A DNA stretch of 64,000 bases from Candidatus Heteroruminococcus faecigallinarum. Lineage in GTDB: Bacteria > Bacillota > Clostridia > Oscillospirales > Ruminococcaceae. The translations under genes and the position numbers were made by a program. How positions within the stretch are numbered: the first letter of the stretch is position 1; each line of letters begins with the position of its first letter. The notes under the pieces are model-generated. The model was not told where the DNA came from, did no database searches, and saw only the letters and a program-made list of their open reading frames with translations. Below, in pieces: positions 1-8,949 of the stretch. The stretch covers positions 62,001 through 126,000 of the forward strand of contig CAJFKV010000001.1 of NCBI GenBank assembly GCA_904387055.1, read 5' to 3'.

Positions 1-701
1 GAGCCAAGCTGCTGGAGGAGGCGGATGTCATCATCTACGCCGGTTCGCTGGTCAATCCGGCCCTTCTGGATCGGGCCAAGGAGGGCTGCCGGATCCGCAA
101 CAGCGCCCAGATGACCTTGGAGGAGGTTGTGGAGGAGATTGTCGCCGCCGAGAAGGAGGGCAAGACCACCGTCCGCCTCCATACCGGCGATCCCTCCATC
201 TACGGGGCGATCCGGGAGCAGATCGACCAGCTGGAAGCGCGGGGAATCCCCTATGACGTGACCCCAGGGGTCAGCAGCTTCTGCGGAGCGGCTGCGGCCT
301 TGGGAGCGGAATACACCCTGCCGGAGGTTTCGCAGACGGTTATCATCTCCCGGATGGCCGGCCGCACCCCCGTGCCGGCGAAGGAAAGCATCCCTGCCCT
401 GGCAAGCCACGGGGCCACCATGGTGCTCTTTCTCAGTACCGGATTGTTGGAGGGGCTCCAGGCCCAGTTGATGGAAGGCGGCTACCAGGCCGATTCTCCC
501 GCGGCCATTGTCTATAAGGCCACCTGGCCAGACGAGAAGGTGTTCCGGTGCACGGTGGGTACCCTTGCCAAAACCGCCGCCGACCATCAGATCACCAAGA
601 CGGCGTTGATCCTGGTGGGCGGGTTCCTGGGGGATACCTATGAGCGGAGCAAGCTGTATGATCCTACCTTTACCACCGAATTTCGAAAGGGCGTGGAGTA
701 G
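1..701 (+). CDS. cbiF: Cobalt-precorrin-4 C11-methyltransferase (5' end outside window)
   Basis: SAM-dependent methylation of cobalt-precorrin-4 at C11 in the anaerobic corrin pathway. The frame is open from base 3, so the start codon lies before the window. The translation begins inside the family with AKLLEEADVIIYAGSLVNP, and carries the SAM-binding stretch LHTGDPSIYGAIREQ and the GVSSFCGAAAALG loop typical of CbiF/CobM tetrapyrrole methylases. Only about 20 N-terminal residues should be missing. The stop codon directly abuts the TTG start of cbiG, so the two are co-transcribed. Family assignment is firm. Confidence 0.93.
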   Translation, partial: AKLLEEADVIIYAGSLVNPALLDRAKEGCRIRNSAQMTLEEVVEEIVAAEKEGKTTVRLHTGDPSIYGAIREQIDQLEARGIPYDVTPGVSSFCGAAAALGAEYTLPEVSQTVIISRMAGRTPVPAKESIPALASHGATMVLFLSTGLLEGLQAQLMEGGYQADSPAAIVYKATWPDEKVFRCTVGTLAKTAADHQITKTALILVGGFLGDTYERSKLYDPTFTTEFRKGVE

Positions 702-1751
702 TTGACCGTCCGAATCATCGCCTTCACCCGCCGGGGGATTGCCTTGGCCGAGCGGCTGACGGCTCTGCTGGAGGGAGAAAATCTGCAGGTGAGCGCTTTC
801 TCCACCAAGGAGGAGACCGGCTCGGCGGTGGTGGTTCCTGTGGGGAGTTCTCTCCGCCGCTGGACCCAGGAGGCCATGGCCGGCTGGGACGGGATCGTCT
901 TCATCGGGGCCTGCGGCATTGCGGTCCGCTCGGTGGCGCCCTTCCTCCGGGGAAAGGATCAGGATCCCGCCGTTGTGGTGGTGGACGAGAATGGACAGTT
1001 TGCCGTTTCTCTCCTTTCCGGCCATATTGGCGGGGCCAACGACCTGGCCCGTCGGGTTGCCCGCCTGTTGGGGGCGGTTCCGGTGGTGACCACCGCCACC
1101 GACAGCGGCGGCCGGTTTGCGGTGGACGAGTGGGCCGTGAAGGAAGGGCTGTGGATCGTCCATCTGAAAGCGGCCAAAGGGGTGTCCATGGCGATTCTGG
1201 AAGGGGAACCGGTGGGATTTTGCAGCCAGATTCCCTGGGAAGGCTCCCTTCCCCAGGGCCTTGTGGAAAAGGACGAGGGGCCGGTGGGGATCTGCGTTTC
1301 CTATGACCAGCGCCGCAGGCCCTTCGCCGTCACCCTGAACCTGGTCCCCCGGACGGTGGTGCTGGGGATCGGCTGCCGGAAGGGGATTCCCGCGCCGGTG
1401 ATCGCGGCGCGGGTCCAGGGGGCGCTGGACGCTTTTGGCATTCCCCGGGAGGCGGTGACCGGTGTGGCCACCATCGACCGCAAGGGAGAGGAACCGGGGC
1501 TGCTGGCCTTCTGCCGGGAGTGGGACCTTCCCCTGGCTGTCTTTTCCGCCGAAGAATTGGCCCAGGCGGAAGGCGCTGTCACAGCGTCCTCCTTTGTGCA
1601 GAAGACGGTGGGGGTGGACAACGTATGTGAACGGGCGGCCCTGCGGCAGAGCGGCGGCGTCCTTCTGGTTCCCAAGCAGGCGGGCGAAGGGGTTACGGTG
1701 GCGGCTGCGGCTGCCCCCATGGTACTAAGATTTGGAAGAGGTGGACTATGA
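702..1751 (+). CDS. cbiG: Cobalt-precorrin-5A hydrolase CbiG
   Basis: Opens the delta-lactone ring of cobalt-precorrin-5A and releases acetaldehyde, the step that marks the oxygen-independent B12 route. 349 residues, full length. The central domain has GHIGGANDLARRVA and the C-terminal CbiG_C domain starts near VVLGIGCRKGIPAPVI. The start is a TTG immediately after the cbiF stop, with GGAG just upstream; no better ATG precedes the conserved N-terminus MTVRIIAFTRRG. The 3' end overlaps cbiH by four bases, suggesting translational coupling. Confidence 0.92.
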   Translation: MTVRIIAFTRRGIALAERLTALLEGENLQVSAFSTKEETGSAVVVPVGSSLRRWTQEAMAGWDGIVFIGACGIAVRSVAPFLRGKDQDPAVVVVDENGQFAVSLLSGHIGGANDLARRVARLLGAVPVVTTATDSGGRFAVDEWAVKEGLWIVHLKAAKGVSMAILEGEPVGFCSQIPWEGSLPQGLVEKDEGPVGICVSYDQRRRPFAVTLNLVPRTVVLGIGCRKGIPAPVIAARVQGALDAFGIPREAVTGVATIDRKGEEPGLLAFCREWDLPLAVFSAEELAQAEGAVTASSFVQKTVGVDNVCERAALRQSGGVLLVPKQAGEGVTVAAAAAPMVLRFGRGGL

Positions 1752-2488
1752 AAAAGATCGTTGTGGTGGGTCTTGGTCCCGGGGAACGGGATCAGATGAC
1801 CTTTGAGGCGGCCAAGGTGCTGGAACGCTGCGACGTGCTGGTGGGGTACCAGTACTATATCGACTCCATCAAGGACCAATATCCCCATAAGCGGCTGCTG
1901 GCGACCCCCATGCGCCGGGAGGTGGAGCGGTGCCGCATGGCCATGGAGGAAGCGGATAAGGGCCAGATGGTAGCCATGGTGTGCAGCGGAGACGGCGGTG
2001 TCTACGGCATGGCGGGCCTGATCTGCCAGCTGGCGGAGGAATATCCCCAGGTGGAGGTGGAGATCGTCCCCGGGGTGACCGCCGCCCTCAGCGGCGCAGC
2101 AGTGCTGGGCGCCCCGCTGATGCACGACTTCTGTGTCATCAGCCTCAGCGACCTGCTCACCCCCTGGGAGCTGATTGAAAAGCGGCTGGACGCTGCCGGC
2201 GCCGCGGACTTTGTCCTCTGCCTCTACAACCCCTCCAGCCGGAAACGGGCCGATTATCTCCAGAAGGCCTGCGATATTCTTCTCCGCCACCGGCGGAGTG
2301 AGACGGTCTGCGGCCTTGTCCGCAACATCGGCCGGGAAGGGGAGGAGGCGCGGGTCTTGTCCCTTGCCCAGCTGCGGGAAACCCCGGTGGATATGTTTAC
2401 AACGGTGTTTGTGGGAAATTCCTGTACCCAGCAGCTGGGGAACCGGATGGTGACCCCCCGGGGTTATCATCTGGAGGACCGGCGATGA
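1748..2488 (+). CDS. cbiH: Precorrin-3B/cobalt-factor III C17-methyltransferase
   Basis: Tetrapyrrole methylase that methylates C17 with ring contraction. 246 residues. The N-terminus MKKIVVVGLGPGERDQMT is the family's first SAM-site strand; VCSGDGGVYGMAG and VPGVTAALSGAAVLGAPL are the second and third signature loops; LYNPSSRKRADYL follows. It overlaps both neighbours by four bases (cbiG upstream, cbiJ downstream). The name cobJ is used for the same family in the aerobic pathway; cbiG and cbiJ in this operon favour the anaerobic enzyme. Confidence 0.92.
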   Translation: MKKIVVVGLGPGERDQMTFEAAKVLERCDVLVGYQYYIDSIKDQYPHKRLLATPMRREVERCRMAMEEADKGQMVAMVCSGDGGVYGMAGLICQLAEEYPQVEVEIVPGVTAALSGAAVLGAPLMHDFCVISLSDLLTPWELIEKRLDAAGAADFVLCLYNPSSRKRADYLQKACDILLRHRRSETVCGLVRNIGREGEEARVLSLAQLRETPVDMFTTVFVGNSCTQQLGNRMVTPRGYHLEDRR

Positions 2489-3246
2489 ACCGGGTGCTGC
2501 TGTTTGCAGGTACCAGCGAGGGGAGGCAGCTGGCCGGTGAACTGGCCCGGTTGGGCGCCCAGTTCACCGTCTGTGTGGCCACCCCCTATGGCCGGGACCA
2601 GATGAAAGGCCTTCCGGGGGCGGAGATCCTCTGCGGCCGGCAGGACGAAGCCGCCATGGAGGGGCTCCTCGCCCGGGGATACGACCTGGTGATCGATGCC
2701 ACCCACCCGTACGCCCAGCTGGTGACCCAAAATCTCCAGGAAGCCTGCGGGCGTGCCTCGGTCCCGCTGATCCGTCTGGTCCGGCCCAGCTTCCAGGCGG
2801 ACCGCTGCCGCCGCTGCCACACCCTGGAGGAGGTGGTGGCCGCCCTGGAGAAGACGGAGGGGAATGTTCTCCTCACCACCGGCAGCAAGGATCTGGCAGC
2901 CTATACTCGGCTCTCCCGGTGGCAGGAGCGGCTCTTCCCCCGGATGCTTCCCGACGGGGAGGCCATTGCCAAGGCAATGGCGCTGGGGTATGAGCGCTCC
3001 CACCTGATCTGCATGCAGGGGCCCTTTTCCCGGGAAATGAACGTGGCCCTGATCCACCAGTTCTCCATCCGGGTGCTGGTGACCAAGGACAGCGGCCAGG
3101 CCGGCGGCTTTGCCGAGAAACTCCAGGCCGCCGAAGAAACCGGTACCCAGGTGATCCTGCTCAGCCGCCCCCTCCAGGAGACGGGGATGACGCTGGAGGA
3201 GACGAAACAATACCTGGCCCGGCAGTTTGTCAAAGAGGAGGAATGA
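2485..3246 (+). CDS. cbiJ: Cobalt-precorrin-6A reductase
   Basis: NAD(P)H-dependent reduction of the corrin macrocycle (CbiJ/CobK family). 253 residues, full length. The N-terminus MNRVLLFAGTSEGRQLAGEL has the family's nucleotide-binding GTSEGR turn; VIDATHPYAQLVTQN and LLTTGSKDLAAY are further family motifs, and LVTKDSGQAGG near the C-terminus is the characteristic glycine-rich loop. It starts in a four-base ATGA overlap with cbiH. Confidence 0.92.
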   Translation: MNRVLLFAGTSEGRQLAGELARLGAQFTVCVATPYGRDQMKGLPGAEILCGRQDEAAMEGLLARGYDLVIDATHPYAQLVTQNLQEACGRASVPLIRLVRPSFQADRCRRCHTLEEVVAALEKTEGNVLLTTGSKDLAAYTRLSRWQERLFPRMLPDGEAIAKAMALGYERSHLICMQGPFSREMNVALIHQFSIRVLVTKDSGQAGGFAEKLQAAEETGTQVILLSRPLQETGMTLEETKQYLARQFVKEEE

Positions 3247-3249
3247 TCC

Positions 3250-4461
3250 GTGACCCATGTTACCCTGATCGGCGTGGGGATGGGCAATCCCGATACCCTG
3301 ACCCTGGGGGCGATGCGCGCCCTGGAAGGCTGTGACTGCCTCATCGGGGCGCCCCGGCTCCTGGAGGGATTTCCCCAGCTGGCTGCTCATCGGGAGCCGC
3401 TGATCCTGGCGGAGGAGATTGCCGATTTCTTACGTTGCAACCCCCAGTACCGGGAAGCGGCGGTCCTCCTCTCCGGGGATCTGGGCTTTTACAGCGGCGC
3501 CAAAAAGCTTTACCGGCTGCTGGAGGGCTTTCCGGTGGAGACCATCTGCGGCATCTCCAGTCTCCAGTACCTGTGTGCCAAGGCCCACCTGTCCTGGGAG
3601 GATGCCCAGCCGGTGAGCGTCCATGGGCGGGACTGTGACATGGCGGCGCAGGTGTACAACCACGCCAAAACCTTCTTCCTCCTGGACAAGGTTCACACCG
3701 CCGACGCCCTCTGCCGGGCGCTGTGCAGCCGGGGAATGGGGGAGGCCCAGGTGTGGGTCGGGGAGCGGCTCTCCTACCCGGACGAGCGGATTACCCAGGG
3801 GACGGCGGCGGCACTGGCGGAGCAGCGCTTCGACCCCTTGGCGGTCGCCCTGGTGCTCAACAGCCGGGTCGCCCCCCGGCGGCGGGTACACGGCCTGCCG
3901 GATGAGGCGTTCCTGCGGGGGAAGGTCCCCATGACCAAGGAAGAGGTGCGCTCGGTCAGCCTCTCCCGGCTGGCCCTGCGGGAAGACGACCTGGTGTGGG
4001 ATGTAGGGGCCGGCACCGGCTCGGTTGCAGTGGAGGCAGCGCTCCAGGCGCCCTGGGGCCGGGTCTTCGCCGTGGAACAGAAGCCGGAGGCCTGTGCCTT
4101 GATCCGGCAGAACCGGGACGCCTTTTCCGCCTGGAACCTGGAGGTGGTGGAGGGGGAAGCACCGGACGCCCTTCGGGATCTGCCTGCGCCCGACTGTGTC
4201 TTTATCGGCGGGAGCAGCGGTACCCTGGGGGAGATTCTCCAGCTTGCCCTCCAGAAGAACCCCGCTGTCCGGGTGGTCATCAACGCCATCACCCTGGAAA
4301 CGTTGGCCGAAGGGATGAAATGGATGACCGCCCTTCCCATGGAGGAGGTCCAGGTGGTCCAGCTTTCCGCTGCCCGGTCCCGCCAGGCAGGGAACTACCA
4401 CCTGATGATGGGGCAGAACCCGGTGGCCATCCTCAGCGGAAGGGGGGCCTCCCATGGATAA
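3250..4461 (+). CDS. cbiET: Fused precorrin-6B C5,15-methyltransferase / C12-decarboxylase (CbiE-CbiT)
   Basis: Methylates C5 and C15 of the corrin and decarboxylates the C12 acetate. Two domains in one 403-residue chain: CbiE (about residues 1-205, starting VTLIGVGMGNPDTLTLGA) and CbiT (about 210-400, with the SAM motif VWDVGAGTGSVAVEAA). In some genomes these are separate genes; the fusion matches CobL of aerobic producers. The start is GTG three bases after the cbiJ stop, preceded by AAAGAGGAGG. The 3' end overlaps cbiA by eight bases. Confidence 0.92.
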   Translation: MTHVTLIGVGMGNPDTLTLGAMRALEGCDCLIGAPRLLEGFPQLAAHREPLILAEEIADFLRCNPQYREAAVLLSGDLGFYSGAKKLYRLLEGFPVETICGISSLQYLCAKAHLSWEDAQPVSVHGRDCDMAAQVYNHAKTFFLLDKVHTADALCRALCSRGMGEAQVWVGERLSYPDERITQGTAAALAEQRFDPLAVALVLNSRVAPRRRVHGLPDEAFLRGKVPMTKEEVRSVSLSRLALREDDLVWDVGAGTGSVAVEAALQAPWGRVFAVEQKPEACALIRQNRDAFSAWNLEVVEGEAPDALRDLPAPDCVFIGGSSGTLGEILQLALQKNPAVRVVINAITLETLAEGMKWMTALPMEEVQVVQLSAARSRQAGNYHLMMGQNPVAILSGRGASHG

Positions 4462-5836
4462 GCAGCTGCCGCGGATTCTGCTGGCGGCGGCGGCCAGCGG
4501 AAGCGGAAAAACCACCGTGACCTGCGCCCTTCTTCAGGCGCTGATGAACCGGGGACTGCGGCCGATGGCCTTCAAATGCGGGCCCGACTACATCGACCCC
4601 ATGTTTCACAGCCGGATCATCGGCGTCCCCAGCCGGAACCTGGATCTCTTCTTTGCCGGGGAGGAATTGACCTGCTCCCTCCTGTGGGAAAACGGAAAAG
4701 GCGCCTCGGTGGCGGTTATGGAAGGGGTTATGGGCTTCTACGACGGGGTGGGAGACAGCTGGCAGGCCAGCAGCTACCATCTGGCCGCCGCCACGGGAAC
4801 CCCGGTGGTGCTGGTGGCGGACTGTAAAGGCGCTTCCCTTACCATGGCGGCGTCCATCAAAGGACTGCGGGATTTTCGCCCGGACAGCGGCGTTGCGGCC
4901 GTTCTTCTCAACCGGTGCCCGCCCGCCCGTTACCCGGCTATGAAGGAGCTGTTGGAACGGGAGCTGGGCTTGCCGGTGGTGGGGTATCTCCCGGTGCGGA
5001 AGGACTGCGCCCTGGAGAGCCGTCACCTGGGGCTGGTGACCGCCGCGGAGGTGGGGGACCTTCGGGAGAAGATGAACCGCCTGGCCGCCCAGGCGGAGGA
5101 GACCATCGATTTGGAGGGGCTGTTGGCCATCGCCCGGTCCGCCCCGCCCCTTCGGGCCGCGCCGCTTCCCGCGGTGGAAGGGGTATCCGGTTTCCCGGTG
5201 ATTGGGGTTGCCCGGGACAACGCCTTCTGCTTCTATTACCAGGACAATCTGGATCTGCTGGAGCGGTGTGGGGCGCGGCTGGTCCCCTTCAGCCCTCTGG
5301 AAGATCGGTCGCTGCCGGAGGGATGCAGCGGCCTCCTGCTGGGAGGCGGATATCCGGAGCTGTACGCCGGTCCCTTGGCGGCCAACCGGCCGATGCTGGC
5401 GGCGATTGGGGAGGCCATTGGGCAGGGGATGCCGGTCGTCGCCGAATGCGGCGGATTTATGTACCTGCACCGGGAGCTGGTGGACGGGGAAGGGAGAGCC
5501 CACCGGATGGTGGGGGCCCTGGATGGGAATACCTTTCCCACCTCCCGGCTGGTCCGGTTTGGGTATGGGGAATTCTCCGCCCAGGAGGATACCCTTCTCG
5601 CCCCGAAGGGGGAGCACATCCGAGGCCACGAGTTCCACTATTGGGACAGCAGCAGTCCCGGGGAGAGCTTTCAGGGCCGCAAACCCGGCCGGGAGACGGT
5701 TTGGCCCTGCATCGTGGGGCGAGGCAATCTGATTGCCGGGTACCCCCATTTCTACTACTATTCCAACCCCGCTTTTGCCCGTCGGTTTGTAGCGGCTTGC
5801 GCTCGTTACCAGAGGGAGAACAAAAGCGGGCGGTAA
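4454..5836 (+). CDS. cbiA: Cobyrinate a,c-diamide synthase
   Basis: Glutamine- and ATP-dependent amidation of the a and c side chains of cobyrinate. 460 residues. The N-terminal dethiobiotin-synthetase-like ATPase has a P-loop AAASGSGKTTVTCALLQ; FKCGPDYIDPMFH binds substrate and metal. The C-terminal class I glutamine amidotransferase has the nucleophile region GMPVVAECGGFMYL and GHEFHY. It overlaps cbiET at its start. The same activity is called CobB when hydrogenobyrinate is the substrate. Confidence 0.93.
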   Translation: MDKQLPRILLAAAASGSGKTTVTCALLQALMNRGLRPMAFKCGPDYIDPMFHSRIIGVPSRNLDLFFAGEELTCSLLWENGKGASVAVMEGVMGFYDGVGDSWQASSYHLAAATGTPVVLVADCKGASLTMAASIKGLRDFRPDSGVAAVLLNRCPPARYPAMKELLERELGLPVVGYLPVRKDCALESRHLGLVTAAEVGDLREKMNRLAAQAEETIDLEGLLAIARSAPPLRAAPLPAVEGVSGFPVIGVARDNAFCFYYQDNLDLLERCGARLVPFSPLEDRSLPEGCSGLLLGGGYPELYAGPLAANRPMLAAIGEAIGQGMPVVAECGGFMYLHRELVDGEGRAHRMVGALDGNTFPTSRLVRFGYGEFSAQEDTLLAPKGEHIRGHEFHYWDSSSPGESFQGRKPGRETVWPCIVGRGNLIAGYPHFYYYSNPAFARRFVAACARYQRENKSGR

Positions 5837-5851
5837 CGGGAAGGAGAACGC

Positions 5852-6829
5852 GTGTTGATTGGTCTTTGCTGGCATTTTGGGCCGATTGTGGCCGGGTTCC
5901 TGTTGGATCAGCTGTTTGGAGATCCCCATTGGCTGCCCCATCCCGTCCGGGGAATCGGGTGGCTGATTGATCGGATGGAGGGGGGCCTTCGCCGCTGCTT
6001 TCCATCCACCGAAAGGGGCCTTCTGTGGGCCGGGCTGGTTTTGGCGGCGGCAGTGCCCCTGCTCTGCTGGGGTGCTTCCGCGCTGGTTCTGGTCGTCTGC
6101 GGCTGGATTCATCCGTGGCTTGCCTTTGGGGTGGAGTCGGTCATGTGTTACCAGATTCTGGCCCTCAAGTGCCTGCGGGACGAAAGCATGGCGGTCTACC
6201 GTCCCATTGTGAAGGGGGATCTGCCGGCGGCCCGCCAGGCGGTAAGTCGGATTGTCGGCCGGGACACCCAGGTTCTCTCCATGGAGGGCGTGACCAAGGC
6301 GGCGGTGGAAACCGTGGCGGAAAACACCTCCGACGGCGTGATAGCGCCGCTGCTGTTTCTGGCAGTGGGGGGCGCGCCTCTGGGTTTCTTTTACAAGGGA
6401 GTCAACACCATGGACAGCATGGTGGGGTACCGCAACGAGCGGTATCTGTATTTCGGGCGGGCGGCGGCACGCTTGGACGATCTGTGCAACTGGATTCCCG
6501 CTCGTCTCTCCGCCTGGATGATGATCCTGGCGGCGGCGCTTCTGGGCCTGGATGGCGCGGGGGCGGCTCGCATCTGGCGGCGGGACTGCCGCAACCACCC
6601 AAGCCCCAACTCGGCCCACACCGAGGCCGCTTGTGCCGGGGCGCTGGGGGTTCAGCTGGCCGGCGACGCCTGGTATTTTGGCCATCTTCACCACAAGCCT
6701 ACCATCGGCGATCCCCTCCGCCCGGTGGAGGCGGAGGATATCCCGCGGGCGAACCGCCTGGCCTTTGGGACGGCGGTGCTCAGTTTGGGGCTGCTGTTCC
6801 TGCTGGGGGCAGCGTTCGTATTGGTATAA
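5852..6829 (+). CDS. cbiB: Adenosylcobinamide-phosphate synthase, membrane protein
   Basis: Joins (R)-1-amino-2-propanol phosphate to adenosylcobyric acid. 325 residues with hydrophobic helices near residues 5-20, 55-95, 205-235 and at the C-terminus, consistent with the polytopic family. Family motifs include FGDPHWLPHPVRGIG, SMEGVTKAAVETVAENTSDG and GFFYKGVNTMDSMVGY. GTG start after AAGGAGAA. The partner aminotransferase-fold decarboxylase that makes its substrate (cobD) follows directly. Confidence 0.92.
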   Translation: MLIGLCWHFGPIVAGFLLDQLFGDPHWLPHPVRGIGWLIDRMEGGLRRCFPSTERGLLWAGLVLAAAVPLLCWGASALVLVVCGWIHPWLAFGVESVMCYQILALKCLRDESMAVYRPIVKGDLPAARQAVSRIVGRDTQVLSMEGVTKAAVETVAENTSDGVIAPLLFLAVGGAPLGFFYKGVNTMDSMVGYRNERYLYFGRAAARLDDLCNWIPARLSAWMMILAAALLGLDGAGAARIWRRDCRNHPSPNSAHTEAACAGALGVQLAGDAWYFGHLHHKPTIGDPLRPVEAEDIPRANRLAFGTAVLSLGLLFLLGAAFVLV

Positions 6830-6843
6830 GGGAGGTGCAAGGG

Positions 6844-7917
6844 ATGAAGCTGATCCACGGCGGCGATGTTGTGGGCTATCGAGAGGAATATGGCCGGGAG
6901 CCGCTGGATTTTTCGGCCAACTGCAATCCCCTGGGCATGCCGCCGGGGGTGAAAGCGGCGGCAGCAGCGGCGCTGGAGGAGGCCCATCGGTACCCGGATC
7001 CTCTCTGCCGGCAGCTGCGGGCAGCCATCGCCCAGGAGGAGGGGCTACCGCCCCAGTGGATTCTCTGCGGAAATGGGGCGGCGGATCTGATCTTCCGCCT
7101 GGTCCTGGCTCTTCGTCCCAGGCGTGCCCTGCTAGTTGCGCCGGCCTTCGCCGAATATGAGCAGGCGCTGGCCACAATAGACTGTTTGGTTGTCTTTCAC
7201 GATCTGAGGGAAGAAGAGGAGTTCCGCCTTACCGACGCCATCCTTCCCCAAATCACGCCGGAGACGGATCTGCTTTTTCTCTGCACCCCCAACAATCCCA
7301 CCGGCTGGGCGATTCCACGGGAGCTGCTTCTGCGGATTGCCCGCCGCTGCCGGGAGACGGGGACGGTGTTGGCGCTGGACGAATGCTTCTGCTCCCTGTT
7401 GGATGAACCGGAGGCGTTCACCATGACCGGCTTCCTGGAGGAGTTTCCCAATCTCATCATCCTCAAGGCCTTCACCAAGCTGTATGCCATGGCGGGACTC
7501 CGGCTGGGGTACTGCCTTTGCCGGGAGGAGGGCCTGCTGGAAAAGATGGCGGCTTGTGCCCAGCCATGGTCCGTCTCCAACGTTGCCCAGGCGGCGGGGA
7601 TCGCTGCGTTGCAGGAACAGGCCTACCGGGAGCAGACCAAAACGCTCATCCACAGCCAGCGGGAATTCCTGCGCCGGGAGCTGACCGCCCTGGGGGTACA
7701 GGTGATCGGTTCCCAGGCAAATTACCTGTTTATCCGCACCGATCTGCCCTGTCTGGGGCAGCGGCTGAAGGAGCGGGGGATTCTGCTCCGTTCCTGTGCC
7801 AACTACCGGGGCCTGGACGAACGGTATTACCGTCTGGCGGTTCGCCTGCCGGAGGAGAACGCCTGCTTGCTCCAGGAGATGCGAGGCCTTGTTGCAGCCG
7901 GAAAGGGGACGCCGTGA
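6844..7917 (+). CDS. cobD: Threonine-phosphate decarboxylase CobD
   Basis: PLP enzyme converting L-threonine O-3-phosphate to aminopropanol phosphate for the nucleotide loop. 357 residues. Signature DFSANCNPLGMP near residue 20, CTPNNPTG for the substrate/PLP pocket, and the PLP lysine in AFTKLYAMAGLRLGY (Lys212). The frame is open far upstream, but the ATG at 6844 follows GGGAGGTG with good spacing and gives the conserved N-terminus. The stop overlaps the GTG of the next gene. Confidence 0.92.
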   Translation: MKLIHGGDVVGYREEYGREPLDFSANCNPLGMPPGVKAAAAAALEEAHRYPDPLCRQLRAAIAQEEGLPPQWILCGNGAADLIFRLVLALRPRRALLVAPAFAEYEQALATIDCLVVFHDLREEEEFRLTDAILPQITPETDLLFLCTPNNPTGWAIPRELLLRIARRCRETGTVLALDECFCSLLDEPEAFTMTGFLEEFPNLIILKAFTKLYAMAGLRLGYCLCREEGLLEKMAACAQPWSVSNVAQAAGIAALQEQAYREQTKTLIHSQREFLRRELTALGVQVIGSQANYLFIRTDLPCLGQRLKERGILLRSCANYRGLDERYYRLAVRLPEENACLLQEMRGLVAAGKGTP

Positions 7918-8948
7918 GTATTTTTTGCATTGTGGACGGGATGACCGAAGGGCCGGAAGCCGCCGTTCCCGCTGCCATGCCGGTGCTGAGCCGGCTGGCA
8001 AAGGAGGGGGCCGGGGGAACCTTTGTGACCACCCCTGCCGGTTTCCAGGCGGACAGCTTTGTCTGCATTCTTACCCTGCTGGGCCTTCCCAAAGAAGCGA
8101 TCCCCACCGGGGGGCGGGCCTGGCTGGAGGCCCTGGGGGCTGGCATCGCCCCGGCGGCGGAGGACCTGGTGCTGCGGGTGAGCCTGGTGTCCCTGGAGGA
8201 AGGGCGGCTGTCCCGGCTGGGCTGTCCCGGGCTCTCCTCCCGGGAGCGGCGGGAGCTGGTGCGCCGGTTTGGCCTCCATCCCTTGGGAGGGTATAAGCAT
8301 CTGTGGATCCTTCCGGGGGCGGGAAGGCGGGCTGCGGAGTACCATTCCCTGCCGCCCCACCAGTGGCTGGGACAGCGATTGACGGAGGTTCTGCCGCCGG
8401 AAGAAACCCTCCGGCAGATGATCCTGGAAAGCCGGGACCTCTTGGAAGGAAAAGCTGCCCTATTTCCCTGGGGCGCGTCCTCCCAAACCCTTCTTCCCAC
8501 CCTGCCGGTACGGTGCGGCGCCGTCTGCCGTACCGAGATTGTGGCGGGCATCGCCAGAGGGATGGGGATGGCCGTTCATCTGCCCCCCGGCTCCACCGGA
8601 GACACCGATACCGACCTGGCGGCAAAGGTGGAGGCAGCCCTTGCGCTGGCCAAGCGGCTGCCATTGGTACTGCTCCACATCAATGGCGCGGACGAAGCCG
8701 CCCATCGGAAGGATCGGGAAGAGAAGGAAGCATTCCTTGGGCAGGTGGACCGGTTGGTGCTGGAACCGCTGGCCCAGTCGGGCTTGCCCCTCCTGGTCAC
8801 CAGCGACCATGCCACCAGCTGCCGGACTGGCGGCCATTTGGGTGCTCCACAGCCCTTTGCCCTGTGGCGAGGGGAGCAACGAGGCAATTTGGGCCAGCTG
8901 GCCGGGACAACGGCTCTCCAGCTGCTGCCAGAAAGGATGGATGGATAA
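7914..8948 (+). CDS. Alkaline-phosphatase-superfamily protein related to archaeal-type phosphoglycerate mutase; possible alpha-ribazole phosphatase
   Basis: 344 residues. The N-terminal [10 protein letters not shown] and C-terminal [20 protein letters not shown] resemble the metal-binding ends of cofactor-independent phosphoglycerate mutases (ApgM type), and [14 protein letters not shown] supplies further metal ligands. It sits inside the cobalamin operon, overlapping cobD by four bases and separated from cbiP by one base. No cobC-type alpha-ribazole phosphatase is visible in the window. A role as the missing phosphatase of nucleotide-loop assembly is inferred from context; a true glycolytic mutase is less likely here. 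GTG start. Confidence 0.7.
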   Translation: MSIFCIVDGMTEGPEAAVPAAMPVLSRLAKEGAGGTFVTTPAGFQADSFVCILTLLGLPKEAIPTGGRAWLEALGAGIAPAAEDLVLRVSLVSLEEGRLSRLGCPGLSSRERRELVRRFGLHPLGGYKHLWILPGAGRRAAEYHSLPPHQWLGQRLTEVLPPEETLRQMILESRDLLEGKAALFPWGASSQTLLPTLPVRCGAVCRTEIVAGIARGMGMAVHLPPGSTGDTDTDLAAKVEAALALAKRLPLVLLHINGADEAAHRKDREEKEAFLGQVDRLVLEPLAQSGLPLLVTSDHATSCRTGGHLGAPQPFALWRGEQRGNLGQLAGTTALQLLPERMDG

Positions 8949-8949
8949 A

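Noticed and set aside
4433..7177. 914-codon minus-strand open frame opposite the cobalamin genes
   Set aside because: Shadow of high-GC genes on the plus strand; Pro/Gly/Arg/His-rich, no ribosome-binding site, overlaps well-identified cbiA, cbiB and cobD.
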